From JAGVYE01 sp964502785 (lineage in GTDB: Archaea; Nanobdellota; Nanobdellia; Woesearchaeales; GW2011-AR9), in the NCBI GenBank assembly GCA_964502785.1, contig CAZCXW010000009.1, positions 1-32,377 of the forward strand: 32,377 nucleotides of DNA, given 5' to 3'. The position numbers were made by a program, and so were the translations under genes. The notes below the pieces were generated by a model, which worked only from the letters and a program-made list of their open reading frames with translations, made no database searches and was not told the origin of the DNA. Position 1 is the stretch's first letter. Every line of letters starts with the position of its first letter. Below, piece after piece: positions 14,595 to 22,166 of this stretch.

Positions 14595-15683
14595 ATGAAA
14601 GTAGCAATTATCGGTGCTGGTCCCATCGGCTGTTATGCCGGCTACTTATTGGCAAAAGCCGGCCATTATGTTTCTATTTACGAAAATCATGGCCAAATCG
14701 GTACTCCTATTCAATGCACCGGACTTCTTACCTCTGATTTTGATCAATTTAATTTTCCTATGGATTCTTTCCTTGTCAATACCTTTTCGCGAATTTCCGT
14801 GTTTTCTCCGAACCATCAGCTTGAAATCAAACAGAAAGAATATCTCGTCTGCCGTACACGTTTCGATAATTTCTTTGCCGATCTCGCTAAAAATGCAGGC
14901 GCTTCTATTTTTGTAAACCATTCATTTATTCGCAAAGAAGGCAATACTTTGATCATTAAAGATTCGCAGTGTGCTCAGGAAAAGAAAATCAATCCTGATC
15001 TCGTCCTCGCCGCTGACGGTCCTTTATCTCCTACCGCAAAAGCGTATGGCTTCTATTATCCTAAACGAGAAAATTATTTTGGTATCCAAGCCACCGTCAA
15101 AGGAAACTTTGATCCCACTCAATTTAAGGCCTATTTTGGAGAAAAAGTCTGCCCTGAACTTTTTGCCTGGATTGTTCCTGAATCTCTTACAATTGCCAGA
15201 GTCGGTTTAGCGATGCGCAGGAATTCCCGGGAATACTTTGATACGTTCATGAAAGAACATCATTTTAAAGCTCTCGAAATACAAGCTGGCGCTATTCCCG
15301 TCTATCATCCTCATCAAGAACTGAAAAAAGATAATTGTTACGTTCTTGGTGATGCCGCGGGCATGGTCAAAGCCACTACATTAGGCGGTTTAGTGCCTGG
15401 TTTAAAGCAGGCGGAGATTCTCGCGGATTGTTTAATTCACCACAAAAATTATGAAAAAGCCATCGCTCCACTTGCCAGAAAATTACGGCTTCATTTAGCG
15501 GTACGCAAGATTTTTGATAAATTCTCTGATAAAGACTGGGACAGGCTCGTTTCATTTATTTCCCAGCCGAAAGTGCAGAACATCTTTGAGCGCTACACTC
15601 GCGATAATCCTCTTCCGCTGGTGAGTATGGCTCTTTTGAAGGAACCACGATTCCTATATTTTGCGAAGCATTTGATTGGATAA
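14595..15683 (+). CDS. FAD-dependent oxidoreductase of the geranylgeranyl reductase family
   Basis: The 362-residue flavoprotein begins with a Rossmann FAD motif, VAIIGAGPIGCYAGYLLAKA (3-22). It has the family's PIQCTGLL segment near residue 40, an AADGPLSPTAKAYG motif mid-protein and the second FAD motif YVLGDAAGMVKATTLGGLVP near residues 248-267. Archaeal homologues saturate the isoprenoid chains of membrane lipids, which is the likely role. Related flavoproteins act on other substrates, so specificity is inferred. It ends at 15683, directly against the end of the convergent SET gene at 15684, with no spacer. Confidence 0.85.
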   Translation: MKVAIIGAGPIGCYAGYLLAKAGHYVSIYENHGQIGTPIQCTGLLTSDFDQFNFPMDSFLVNTFSRISVFSPNHQLEIKQKEYLVCRTRFDNFFADLAKNAGASIFVNHSFIRKEGNTLIIKDSQCAQEKKINPDLVLAADGPLSPTAKAYGFYYPKRENYFGIQATVKGNFDPTQFKAYFGEKVCPELFAWIVPESLTIARVGLAMRRNSREYFDTFMKEHHFKALEIQAGAIPVYHPHQELKKDNCYVLGDAAGMVKATTLGGLVPGLKQAEILADCLIHHKNYEKAIAPLARKLRLHLAVRKIFDKFSDKDWDRLVSFISQPKVQNIFERYTRDNPLPLVSMALLKEPRFLYFAKHLIG

Positions 15684-16778
15684 TTAATATACATCATCCT
15701 TCGTCGCATCCGTCGTAATCTCTTCTCCTTTCTTAATATCTTTCAAGGCTACATCACATTTTTTCTTTAGATTCTGGATAGTATTTGGTTTTGGTGAATG
15801 ATTCACATATCTCTCGGGAACAGAATAAAGATAAATAGCACCCCTTTGCTTATGAGTAAACTGTTTCTCCTCTTCAGGTAGTTGTTGGTATTCTTTTTCC
15901 GTCAAAGGTGTAAGATTATACTGTATTACTGCTTCTCCTTTCTTAAAATCTCTCTTCGCAAAAACTCCCTTGCTAAACTGCCCTATTTTTGATTTTTTAA
16001 TAATTAAATCAGCACCATCTCTATTATCATCCACAAACTCCTTCAACACCTTCACATACTCTTTATTCAGTCCTCCCAAACGAAAGATAACTATTTCTTC
16101 AATCCCTATATCTTGCATCAACTGCAGATCACGTTTAAGATCCTGCGGTGATAAAATGGGTTCCCTGCCGAGAATACCGGGAGCGATAGTCCCCAGAGCA
16201 ACAGATAATTTATTGCCATATTTGTCATGCAATCGTTTAATATTGCCTAACAAAAATCTACCAGCTTCTTTATGCATTGAAGAGTAATACATTACTATTT
16301 TTTTATTGCCATATTTACGTGGAGAAAAAGAAACACCGAGGCGTATTAGGAAAAATTCAGCAAGTTTGCTTTTAAGAGGGTATTCACTTGTAGCCATGAT
16401 TTCCCCATACTTTCTCAAAAAACGCTTAATACGCAGCCTATTGACAAAGAAATGATCGATGCGGAAGAATAATTTAGGATGACGAAACGGAAGTTCCGCA
16501 TCCCACATAATAAATGGGATTCTTTTAGCTTCTTTAATTTCCTTTATTATCCGCTGCAATGCTTCAGGCTTACTAAAAGGACTAAGCCAATATCCTTCTT
16601 CTTTTTTTAACACTGGCCAATACGCAAATGTGATATTCTTTTTCCGATACTTCTGTGCAAGATTTTGAAATTGTTCTAGGCTCTCTACTGCCAGATAAAT
16701 TGTACTGTTCCAAGCAATTGTCTTTAATTTTGCTATATTTTCTGCCGTAGGAAACTCTTCGAAGAAATTAATTTGCAT
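15684..16778 (-). CDS. Fusion of an unrecognised N-terminal domain with a C-terminal SET domain
   Basis: The 364-residue protein ends in a SET lysine-methyltransferase domain (about residues 255-364). Its marks are GVFAKRDFKKGEAVI, then RYVNHSPKPNT (the SAM-binding NHS motif), and DVALKDIKKGEEITTD. The first 250 residues are an unrecognised domain with alternating strands and helices and motifs FAYWPVLKKEEGYWLSPFS and PFIMWDAELPFRHPK, suggestive of a TIM-barrel fold. A substrate protein cannot be named. I chose the ATG at 16778; a TTG at 16784 is the alternative. It is divergent from the CARF-like gene, sharing a 61-nt promoter gap. The SET call is secure and the N-terminal domain is not. Confidence 0.8.
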   Translation of the reverse strand: MQINFFEEFPTAENIAKLKTIAWNSTIYLAVESLEQFQNLAQKYRKKNITFAYWPVLKKEEGYWLSPFSKPEALQRIIKEIKEAKRIPFIMWDAELPFRHPKLFFRIDHFFVNRLRIKRFLRKYGEIMATSEYPLKSKLAEFFLIRLGVSFSPRKYGNKKIVMYYSSMHKEAGRFLLGNIKRLHDKYGNKLSVALGTIAPGILGREPILSPQDLKRDLQLMQDIGIEEIVIFRLGGLNKEYVKVLKEFVDDNRDGADLIIKKSKIGQFSKGVFAKRDFKKGEAVIQYNLTPLTEKEYQQLPEEEKQFTHKQRGAIYLYSVPERYVNHSPKPNTIQNLKKKCDVALKDIKKGEEITTDATKDDVY

Positions 16779-16839
16779 CTCCAAGCAATACTATTCTAAA
16801 ATATAAATCTATTTAAAAGCGACAGCGTAGATCTTTTTG
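16779..16839. promoter_or_regulatory. Shared divergent promoter gap
   Basis: This 61-nt gap contains AAAATATAAATCTATTTAAAAG (two overlapping A/T boxes, about 16798-16819). It reads as a TATA element both toward the SET-fusion gene and toward the CARF-like gene at 16840. The two genes may be co-regulated. Confidence 0.4.
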
Positions 16840-17214
16840 ATGCCAACTTTATTAGCCTGTTTATCATCTGGAAAAGGAACGTGGAGTGAAGTATTAAAGA
16901 TAATCAATGCTAGAGAGTGGAGTAAGGTATTTCTCATTACAAATGAATTTGGCAGAGAAAATTTTCAGAATAATCGTTCCTCCATTGAACTGGTAGTCAT
17001 CGACACATTTAATCCAGATTCCTCAACGATGGCAAAGACGATCATAAAACAGCTTCAAGGCAAGATTAACGACTTTGAAATCGCCCTCAATTTTGCTTCC
17101 GGAACGGGAAAAGAACACATGGCTCTCTTAGAAGCTGTACTGCAGCTTGGCTTGAATTTTAGATTAGTCACATTGCGGAACGGAGAAGTAGAAAGTATGG
17201 GGATTGAAAAGTAG
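16840..17214 (+). CDS. Small Rossmann-like protein resembling a stand-alone CARF domain
   Basis: The 124-residue protein appears to be a single alpha/beta domain. An N-terminal strand LLACLSSGKGTW is followed by KVFLITNEFGRENF, VVIDTF, and near residues 84-92 LNFASGTGKEHMALLEAV. This order resembles CARF-type domains, which have a TN or TE motif after strand 2 and a TGGTK-like loop before a helix. There is no attached nuclease domain and there are no cas genes in the window. It could be a nucleotide sensor, a degraded sensor or an unrelated Rossmann protein. The ATG at 16840 is preferred over the TTG at 16837. It ends 1 nt before the convergent Nudix gene. Confidence 0.55.
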   Translation: MPTLLACLSSGKGTWSEVLKIINAREWSKVFLITNEFGRENFQNNRSSIELVVIDTFNPDSSTMAKTIIKQLQGKINDFEIALNFASGTGKEHMALLEAVLQLGLNFRLVTLRNGEVESMGIEK

Positions 17215-17215
17215 T

Positions 17216-17761
17216 CTATCGACTTATTCTTTTCTTTATTTCGTTAATAATTTCATGCCACAGTTGTCCATGAGGCACAAATTTCTCATAATCGCTTTTC
17301 AATTCCATTTCGAGTTCATGGAGAGGCATAAATTTTATTTTTTGCACTTCCTCTTTTTGTAACGTCCAATTTTTTATATCTCCTTTAAATTTAAGAAAAT
17401 AAATATAATAAAACTCATTATTTTTAATATCCCGAAAAATCTGTTTTTGTTTAACGACATTAAAAAACTCCAGCTCTTCTTTTTTAACGGTTAATCCTAT
17501 TTCCTCTTTTATTTCACGCAAAGCAGATAATACTGGTTCATCTCCCGCGCTGATATGCCCGGCGACTGACACATCCCATTTATCGGGAAATAATAATTTA
17601 TCATGCGCCCTCAATTGAACAAGAACTTCTCCGTTAGGACTATAAATCCAGATATGCACTGCTCTATGCCACAATCCTTTCTTATGCGCTTCACTTTTTA
17701 ATTTCTGAACACCTAAAAGAATATTGTTTTCATCGCAAATATCAATTAATTCATCGGCCAT
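17216..17761 (-). CDS. Nudix hydrolase (YfcD-like)
   Basis: The 181-residue protein has a Nudix box at residues 68-90, GHISAGDEPVLSALREIKEE plus IGL, with Asp74 replacing the first Glu of the consensus. The preceding WHRAVHIWIYSPNGEVLVQL and FPDKWDVSVAG segments are typical of YfcD-type Nudix enzymes and of type I IPP isomerase. The isomerase's catalytic Cys is absent (WDVSVAGH), so isomerase activity is unlikely. Substrate is unknown, probably a nucleoside diphosphate derivative. I chose the ATG at 17761 over the upstream TTG at 17767. Confidence 0.88.
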   Translation of the reverse strand: MADELIDICDENNILLGVQKLKSEAHKKGLWHRAVHIWIYSPNGEVLVQLRAHDKLLFPDKWDVSVAGHISAGDEPVLSALREIKEEIGLTVKKEELEFFNVVKQKQIFRDIKNNEFYYIYFLKFKGDIKNWTLQKEEVQKIKFMPLHELEMELKSDYEKFVPHGQLWHEIINEIKKRISR

Positions 17762-17852
17762 GCCCAAAACTTTAGGGTTTCTGCTTATAATTTTTTCCGT
17801 CAGAAAGTGGTCGTTTCCATTTCTCGGGAATTAATCCTTCCATAACCTCAAA

Positions 17853-18110
17853 TCATTTTTCAGATTTTTTCCATTTAAGGAAACCTCGCAAATAGAGACC
17901 AAACAAAACTATGGAAGTGACTCCATTAGCAATACTTCCAATCTGAAAACTAAAAATCAATGAGAAAATTGCCGAAATCGTTCCTATGATGAATCCCCCT
18001 CTTTTCTTATCGCCAAGCAGAGAAATTCCGACAAACACCGTTAACGTAATGAGCCAATCAATACTATAATATTGAAAAGCGTAATATTTTATTTGTTCTA
18101 TTATTGCCAT
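17853..18110 (-). CDS. Small membrane protein with three predicted helices
   Basis: This 85-residue protein has no family I recognise. Hydrophobic segments lie near residues 17-32, 38-56 and 60-75, and the C-terminus is basic (FLKWKKSEK). The pattern resembles small PnuC-like or SWEET-like half-transporters but is too short to assign. Its ATG at 18110 directly abuts the hairpin element that begins at 18113. Any promoter must therefore lie inside or beyond the element, so expression may have been altered. Confidence 0.6.
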   Translation of the reverse strand: MAIIEQIKYYAFQYYSIDWLITLTVFVGISLLGDKKRGGFIIGTISAIFSLIFSFQIGSIANGVTSIVLFGLYLRGFLKWKKSEK

Positions 18111-18112
18111 AT

Positions 18113-18279
18113 GTCAAAAACCACCAGTCAGACGCACAGTGAAACATAGATTTCACTGGCGCACAAGAAGCAGCGGCTTCTTTGTGGACAGGTGGTATGA
18201 CGTTCATAACGTCATGCAGAGTTTTTGAGCACCCCAGTATTCCACTGGTGTTCCACCAGTGGAATATCTGTGGTTTTAA
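18113..18279 (+). repeat. Hairpin-array element upstream of the small membrane protein (copy D)
   Basis: The left end GTCAAAAACCACC resembles the family's GTCAAAG end. The element is nested. TCAAAAAC (18114-18121) pairs with GTTTTTGA (18221-18228). CCACC pairs with GGTGG (18191-18195). CAGTGAAA pairs with TTTCACTG (18137-18158). CACAAGAAGC pairs with GCTTCTTTGTG (18162-18186) with a bulged T. ATGACGTT pairs with AACGTCAT. The last hairpin (18238-18266) is a perfect 13-bp stem with a TTC loop. On the minus strand 18258-18278 matches 22309-22329 over 21 nt without a mismatch. No open frame is evident in it. Confidence 0.75.
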
Positions 18280-18325
18280 ATCTGTAAAGAAAGTATATAA
18301 TAATATCTCTTTATCCTTATCATCA

Positions 18326-18874
18326 TTATTCCTTCCTCAAATACTCCTTTGCTTTCATAATTAACACGCAACTCGGCCCATGGATAATCTTGCTTTCCAT
18401 AACCATTGTAACAGCCTTAGTTAACGTCGTCTTGTACATTTCAATCTTCTCCGTCGCCTCCTGTTTATGCGAAGTAAACTGTAGTTTCTTTGCTAGGAAA
18501 AGATAAGCTGGAGCATGCACAATATTCGTAAACGGATGCATAACTCCAAAGTCAATTATTTCTTCTGCGATAATTCCCAATTCTTCCAACAATTCCCGTT
18601 TCGCAGCTTCCAGTGGTTTTTCCTCTTCATCAATTCCACCGCTTACCGTTTCAATACATTCTTTTTCTAAAGCATATTTATATTCTTTAACCAAATACAC
18701 ATTTCCTTGCTCATCAATGGGTAGAATAGAAATTCCCGGCAATAATTTCACGACGCTAAACGTGCCAAGCTTTCCATCAGGACGGATCACAGAATCCTCA
18801 ATAACTTCCATCCATGGTGTTTTGTAACGCACAACTGAACCTTTCACAACCCATGGTCCTTTTTGTCTCGTCAT
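18326..18874 (-). CDS. Nudix hydrolase, ADP-ribose pyrophosphatase-like
   Basis: The 182-residue protein contains a perfect Nudix box at residues 79-101 (GGIDEEEKPLEAAKRELLEE plus LGI). Upstream, VKEYKYALEKECIETVSGG is the segment typical of ADP-ribose and sugar-nucleotide pyrophosphatases (NudF/MutT family). It probably cleaves ADP-ribose or a similar diphosphate in the cytosol. It starts 2 nt after the stop of the membrane protein gene at 18877, so the two share a transcript. Substrate specificity is inferred from family resemblance. Confidence 0.9.
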   Translation of the reverse strand: MTRQKGPWVVKGSVVRYKTPWMEVIEDSVIRPDGKLGTFSVVKLLPGISILPIDEQGNVYLVKEYKYALEKECIETVSGGIDEEEKPLEAAKRELLEELGIIAEEIIDFGVMHPFTNIVHAPAYLFLAKKLQFTSHKQEATEKIEMYKTTLTKAVTMVMESKIIHGPSCVLIMKAKEYLRKE

Positions 18875-18876
18875 GT

Positions 18877-19644
18877 TTAATACAACATTATTCCATACCA
18901 GAAATACAACAATCGGTCAACAGCTTTCACAATATCTTCTCCCTGCCCGCTGATCTTAACACAAGTGTCAAAAAATTCTACTGTAGGAGCTTTATCTTGA
19001 AAGTTAAGTTCCACGACCGGCCTGCCATTTGCCGTTTCGCACGTAATAATTGTTCTATTCTCGCAGATGGGATCATCCATTGTGCAAGAACCTCGAGGAA
19101 TTCGATCCATTCCTTTCACCAGATTAAAACTTAATTCTGAAACCGCCAGCGAATAATACTTATTTGCGACATTGGGATTAATTCCTATAAAAACATCTTC
19201 TCCTTTGTTAAATGCGGGATTAAGCCTCCCCGCTAGGGGAATATTTTCCAATTCCTTCGGTCCGTAATGAAGAGGAATTTTTAATAACGTCTTCTTATCT
19301 TTCATGATTTCTGTCCACCACAAGCCGTCGGCTTTTACAACACTAAAAGCGCCATAGGTGTATCCTTCTTCATCATTTAATTTGCCTTTCAGGTTTTTAT
19401 CATGCAGCTCTTCGATATTCACCACTGTTCCTCCGGTGATTTTGTTATAAATTGCCAATCCGCCAAAAGAAAGGACAAAAATCCCGATAATCACCGCTAA
19501 AATAATGACTATATTTTTTGTTTCCGATTTTCCTGGTTCAATATTCTCTTTATCAACAGTTTCTTTATCAATAAGACTTTCATAGACAAAATCTTCCTCT
19601 TCCTTTTCCTCTTGAGAAGGTTCTTTTTGTTCCAGTTCGTCCAT
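18877..19644 (-). CDS. Single-pass membrane protein with acidic cytoplasmic tail and extracytoplasmic domain
   Basis: I do not recognise the family. The 255-residue protein has an acidic N-terminal tail of about 43 residues, one membrane helix (about 45-66, IVIILAVIIGIFVLSFGGLA) and a soluble domain of about 190 residues facing out. That domain has Cys pairs in GSCTMDDPICENRTIITCET and DTCVKI, which could form disulfides, and ends in an aromatic LYFWYGIMLY tail. The neighbouring Nudix gene starts 2 nt downstream. A TTTAAATAC-like box lies about 25 nt upstream of the ATG. Function is unknown. Confidence 0.7.
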   Translation of the reverse strand: MDELEQKEPSQEEKEEEDFVYESLIDKETVDKENIEPGKSETKNIVIILAVIIGIFVLSFGGLAIYNKITGGTVVNIEELHDKNLKGKLNDEEGYTYGAFSVVKADGLWWTEIMKDKKTLLKIPLHYGPKELENIPLAGRLNPAFNKGEDVFIGINPNVANKYYSLAVSELSFNLVKGMDRIPRGSCTMDDPICENRTIITCETANGRPVVELNFQDKAPTVEFFDTCVKISGQGEDIVKAVDRLLYFWYGIMLY

Positions 19645-19835
19645 TTTCCTCTTTTGTCCAAGGTTTGCTTTAAATACTTTATGAAGCTATTCCAGTTTAG
19701 CGGAAAAAATCGCCGCCATGGCCAAGATATAACGTGAGAACTACCATTCGTAAAACCTGTTGGCGGGTGCCCGCTTTCAATGATTTTTTCCTGAGCAGCA
19801 CGAAGGTTACGGTCAAGGCGATTTTTCTCGAAAAG
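19645..19835. other. Intergenic segment with duplicated permease 3' end
   Basis: AGCTATTCC-G-TT-GC occurs at 19834-19850, covering the permease's final codons (A-K-P-E-stop on the minus strand), and again at 19685-19701, where it would read A-K-L-E-stop. AAAAATCGCC (19705-19714) and GGCGATTTTT (19817-19826) form an inverted repeat inside, around the hairpin GCGGG-TG-CCCGC (19764-19775). It looks like the remains of a small duplication or an insertion. No gene is supported here. Confidence 0.4.
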
Positions 19836-20621
19836 CTATTCCGGCTTGGCAAAACTTCCTTTTTCTTTTCCTCTGTTAATAGACTTCATTAAAAAGAGAC
19901 TTACCACCACTAAAAAAAGAATCACTCCCAGAAAAGCATAGCCCAATTCTGAATACGCCAAAGGCCGTCCAGCCAAACTTGCTCTCAGTCCTTCAAAGAC
20001 ATATGTCGTTGGCAGCCAGGACGCGATTTTCATAGCCCACGGGGGTAATGCGGAAAGTGGGTAAAAAACACAGCTAAACGGCTGCAAAATCCAAATTGTG
20101 CTCCAGGCAAGAACCTGAATGCGCGAGCCCCAGCGAAATACTAATGAACTCACCAACAAACCCAACCCCCAGGCAAATAACGTCAGTATCCCTACAAATA
20201 ACGCAAAGTGGTAAGGATTTAGGGAAAAAATATTGAATTGATAAAAGAAATAGGCTAAAGCCACAAGAAAAATAAAAGAGATTACCGATCGGATTATGCC
20301 CAGAATACCAAGAGCTGCGATCAATTCTATGCTTCTTATTGGCGTTATAAATAAATGATACAAGCTTCTTGACCAGTAATGCTCTAATAAATAAGTTACA
20401 ATATCCTGGCTTGAACGCCATAAAAAAACCCACAGGATAATGCCTCCCAAGATGGAATTAACAACATTAAAATCAGAAATGCCTTTGATATAAGCAGTCA
20501 TAAATCCCCAGATAAGAATATCGACAAGCGGCCAGTAAAATACATCAAATATTCTATCCAAACTGTTAATAGAAAAATAATAATAATTCCAGAGCAGCCC
20601 TTTAATCCTGTGCCATTTCAT
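19836..20621 (-). CDS. ABC-2 type transporter permease
   Basis: The 261-residue protein has six hydrophobic segments and the layout of ABC-2 exporter permeases. It starts with a helix before the first membrane segment and ends with a basic C-terminal tail (SINRGKEKGSFAKPE). Its ATG overlaps the ATPase stop by 4 nt, so the two form one export system. A partial copy of the gene's last codons appears about 150 nt downstream (19685-19701). The exported substrate is not predictable; drug, lipid or polysaccharide export are all possible. Confidence 0.88.
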   Translation of the reverse strand: MKWHRIKGLLWNYYYFSINSLDRIFDVFYWPLVDILIWGFMTAYIKGISDFNVVNSILGGIILWVFLWRSSQDIVTYLLEHYWSRSLYHLFITPIRSIELIAALGILGIIRSVISFIFLVALAYFFYQFNIFSLNPYHFALFVGILTLFAWGLGLLVSSLVFRWGSRIQVLAWSTIWILQPFSCVFYPLSALPPWAMKIASWLPTTYVFEGLRASLAGRPLAYSELGYAFLGVILFLVVVSLFLMKSINRGKEKGSFAKPE

Positions 20622-21547
20622 TTTTTCCGCGACCTTTTAATAAAATATTCTTCCAATGTTGGTTTTTTCAAGTGCAAATCATCAAAAGGCACATTTTCTT
20701 CTACAAATCTCTCCAGAATAGGAAAAATCATCTTTTCTTTGTTAGGAATGGTGAAATGCAAAACTTTATTTCTTTTTTTATAATATTGTATCTTTAATTT
20801 TTGCAAAATCTTTTCCGCTTCTTGGATCTTCGCTGAAAAATGCAATTCTATTTTTTGCTCTTCTAATTCTTTAATGATTTCTTTTGCGTCGCCTATTTTT
20901 ACAATTTTCCCCTGGTCCATAAACGCAATGCGCTGGCAGATTCTTTCAACTTCTTCCATATAATGGGAAGTGAAAAGTATGGTGCAGGCCGTCTTTTTAT
21001 TGTATTCAATAAGAAATTCTCTCGTCAACTCTGCCATATCCGGATCCAACCCGACAGTGCACTCATCCAAAAAGAGAAGCTCTGGATCATTGAGCAGTGC
21101 TTTCACTAAAACTAATCTACTTTTCTCTCCTGAACTTAAGGAAACAACTCGCATATCGCGGAGGTTAGAAATAAAAAACTTTTCTAATAAATGGTTAATT
21201 TTCTGTTCCGGATTTTTTACATTATATAATATCGCAAATACTTTTAAGTTCTGCATAACCGTTAAATTATGACTTAGTGTATAATATGCTGTAGCCACAT
21301 TGAACCTTCCTTTAATTTCTTCCTCATGTTTTTCAAAATCCTTGCCGAAAATCGAAATCTGTCCTGAATCAGCAGTCATTAAACCACTAAGAATATTGAT
21401 TGTCGTTGACTTTCCCGCTCCATTTACACCTAGCAACCCAAAGATTTCCCCTTTTTTGATAGAAAATGAAATGTCATCAACGGCTTTTATAACTCCATTT
21501 TTGCTCGGAAAGGTCTTTACAAGATTTTTAACAGCTAAAGCGTCCAT
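20618..21547 (-). CDS. ABC transporter ATP-binding protein
   Basis: The 309-residue ATPase has Walker A GVNGAGKST (40-48), the signature LSSGEKSRL (near 137), Walker B LLFLDE (near 156) followed by CTVGLDP, and the switch His in FTSHYMEE. The C-terminal 85 residues match the extra domain of DrrA/NatA-type export ATPases. It pairs with the permease whose start overlaps its stop codon. AATTATATAATC about 25 nt upstream is the likely TATA box. Confidence 0.93.
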   Translation of the reverse strand: MDALAVKNLVKTFPSKNGVIKAVDDISFSIKKGEIFGLLGVNGAGKSTTINILSGLMTADSGQISIFGKDFEKHEEEIKGRFNVATAYYTLSHNLTVMQNLKVFAILYNVKNPEQKINHLLEKFFISNLRDMRVVSLSSGEKSRLVLVKALLNDPELLFLDECTVGLDPDMAELTREFLIEYNKKTACTILFTSHYMEEVERICQRIAFMDQGKIVKIGDAKEIIKELEEQKIELHFSAKIQEAEKILQKLKIQYYKKRNKVLHFTIPNKEKMIFPILERFVEENVPFDDLHLKKPTLEEYFIKRSRKK

Positions 21548-21596
21548 TCCATTTTAAAGATGAAAAGATTATATAATTATATCGAAAAGCCATTTT

Positions 21597-21648
21597 CAAA
21601 AGAGAACTTTGCAAAAGAATTGACTAGCGGTGGTCTGTTTTCTTTGAC
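21597..21648 (-). repeat. Short hairpin-family copy (copy E)
   Basis: The minus-strand left end GTCAAAGAAAACAGACCACC (21629-21648) matches the other family members. The opposite end, AAAGAGAACTTTGCAAAAGA (from about 21599), resembles the left end of copy B (AAAGAGAATTTTGCAAAA at 7163). It fills most of the 105-nt gap between the ABC ATPase start and the 121-residue gene's stop. Confidence 0.5.
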
Positions 21649-21652
21649 TTTC

Positions 21653-22018
21653 TCATGACTTCTTTTCCTTCACATCATCGTCCAAACTCTGCATTGCTCT
21701 TCTCAATTGGAATTCAGCCAGACTCACCATTCTTTCACGCACTATGGGGCTTGCATCTCTATATGCATACGTCATATTCTTGTTGGCAAATTTCAATGCA
21801 TCTTTTCGCGGCAACCCGTAACTTTTTATCAGCCGATTTACAAACTGAACAGGATCATTATATCTTGATAGGTCTTTCACAATTTCATATACTAAGATCT
21901 CATTTAGTTTAGCATCCGCTGTGCCTAACAATCTTTCCAGAAATCCAGGCCGTCTGCCGATAATCTCGCGGGGAAAATATTGTTGTACCAATTCCGGATA
22001 TATTTTTCGTTCGAGCAT
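21653..22018 (-). CDS. Conserved-looking helical protein of unknown function, co-transcribed with tRNA-Thr
   Basis: I do not recognise this 121-residue protein. It is predicted all-helical and soluble, with motifs EIIGRRPGFLERLLGTADAK, KSYGLPRKDALKFANKN and SPIVRERMVSLAEFQLRRAM. I chose the ATG at 22018 because a longer frame back to 22105 would be read out of the tRNA gene. The ATG lies only 8 nt after the tRNA discriminator base (22026), with no room for a promoter. It must be read from the tRNA promoter and released by tRNA 3' processing, giving a leader of about 7 nt. This arrangement is the best clue to its regulation. Confidence 0.7.
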   Translation of the reverse strand: MLERKIYPELVQQYFPREIIGRRPGFLERLLGTADAKLNEILVYEIVKDLSRYNDPVQFVNRLIKSYGLPRKDALKFANKNMTYAYRDASPIVRERMVSLAEFQLRRAMQSLDDDVKEKKS

Positions 22019-22025
22019 AATAAAA

Positions 22026-22111
22026 AGCCCCTGCGGGGATTTGAACCCCGGATCTGCGCTTCTCTCCTTATGGATACGAGAGCGCCGCTCTAGCGACTGA
22101 GCCACAGGGGC
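22026..22111 (-). tRNA. tRNA-Thr (CGT) with a 13-nt intron
   Basis: On the minus strand the acceptor GCCCCTG pairs with CAGGGGC, with U as discriminator (typical of archaeal tRNA-Thr). The D stem is GCTC/GAGC, the anticodon stem GCGCT/AGCGC, and the T arm CCGGG-GTTCAAAT-CCCCG. The anticodon loop is 20 nt. Removing 13 nt (22062-22074) after position 37 leaves the loop CTCGTAA with anticodon CGT (22076-22078). Exon length is then 73 nt. ATATTTAAAAAAAG on the minus strand about 25 nt upstream is the TATA box. Confidence 0.9.
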
Positions 22112-22166
22112 TTGTAGAACTAAAAAAACTTGCTTTTTTTAAATATGTAGGGTTAGAAAAATGAAA

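Noticed and set aside
17216..17761. Type I isopentenyl diphosphate isomerase
   Set aside because: The overall pattern is similar, but the catalytic Cys is missing and the Nudix box is complete apart from a Glu-to-Asp change, so a Nudix hydrolase fits better.
21653..22105. Longer 150-residue version of the gene after tRNA-Thr
   Set aside because: Its first 29 codons would be translated from the tRNA itself; the ATG at 22018 just after the tRNA is the reasonable start.
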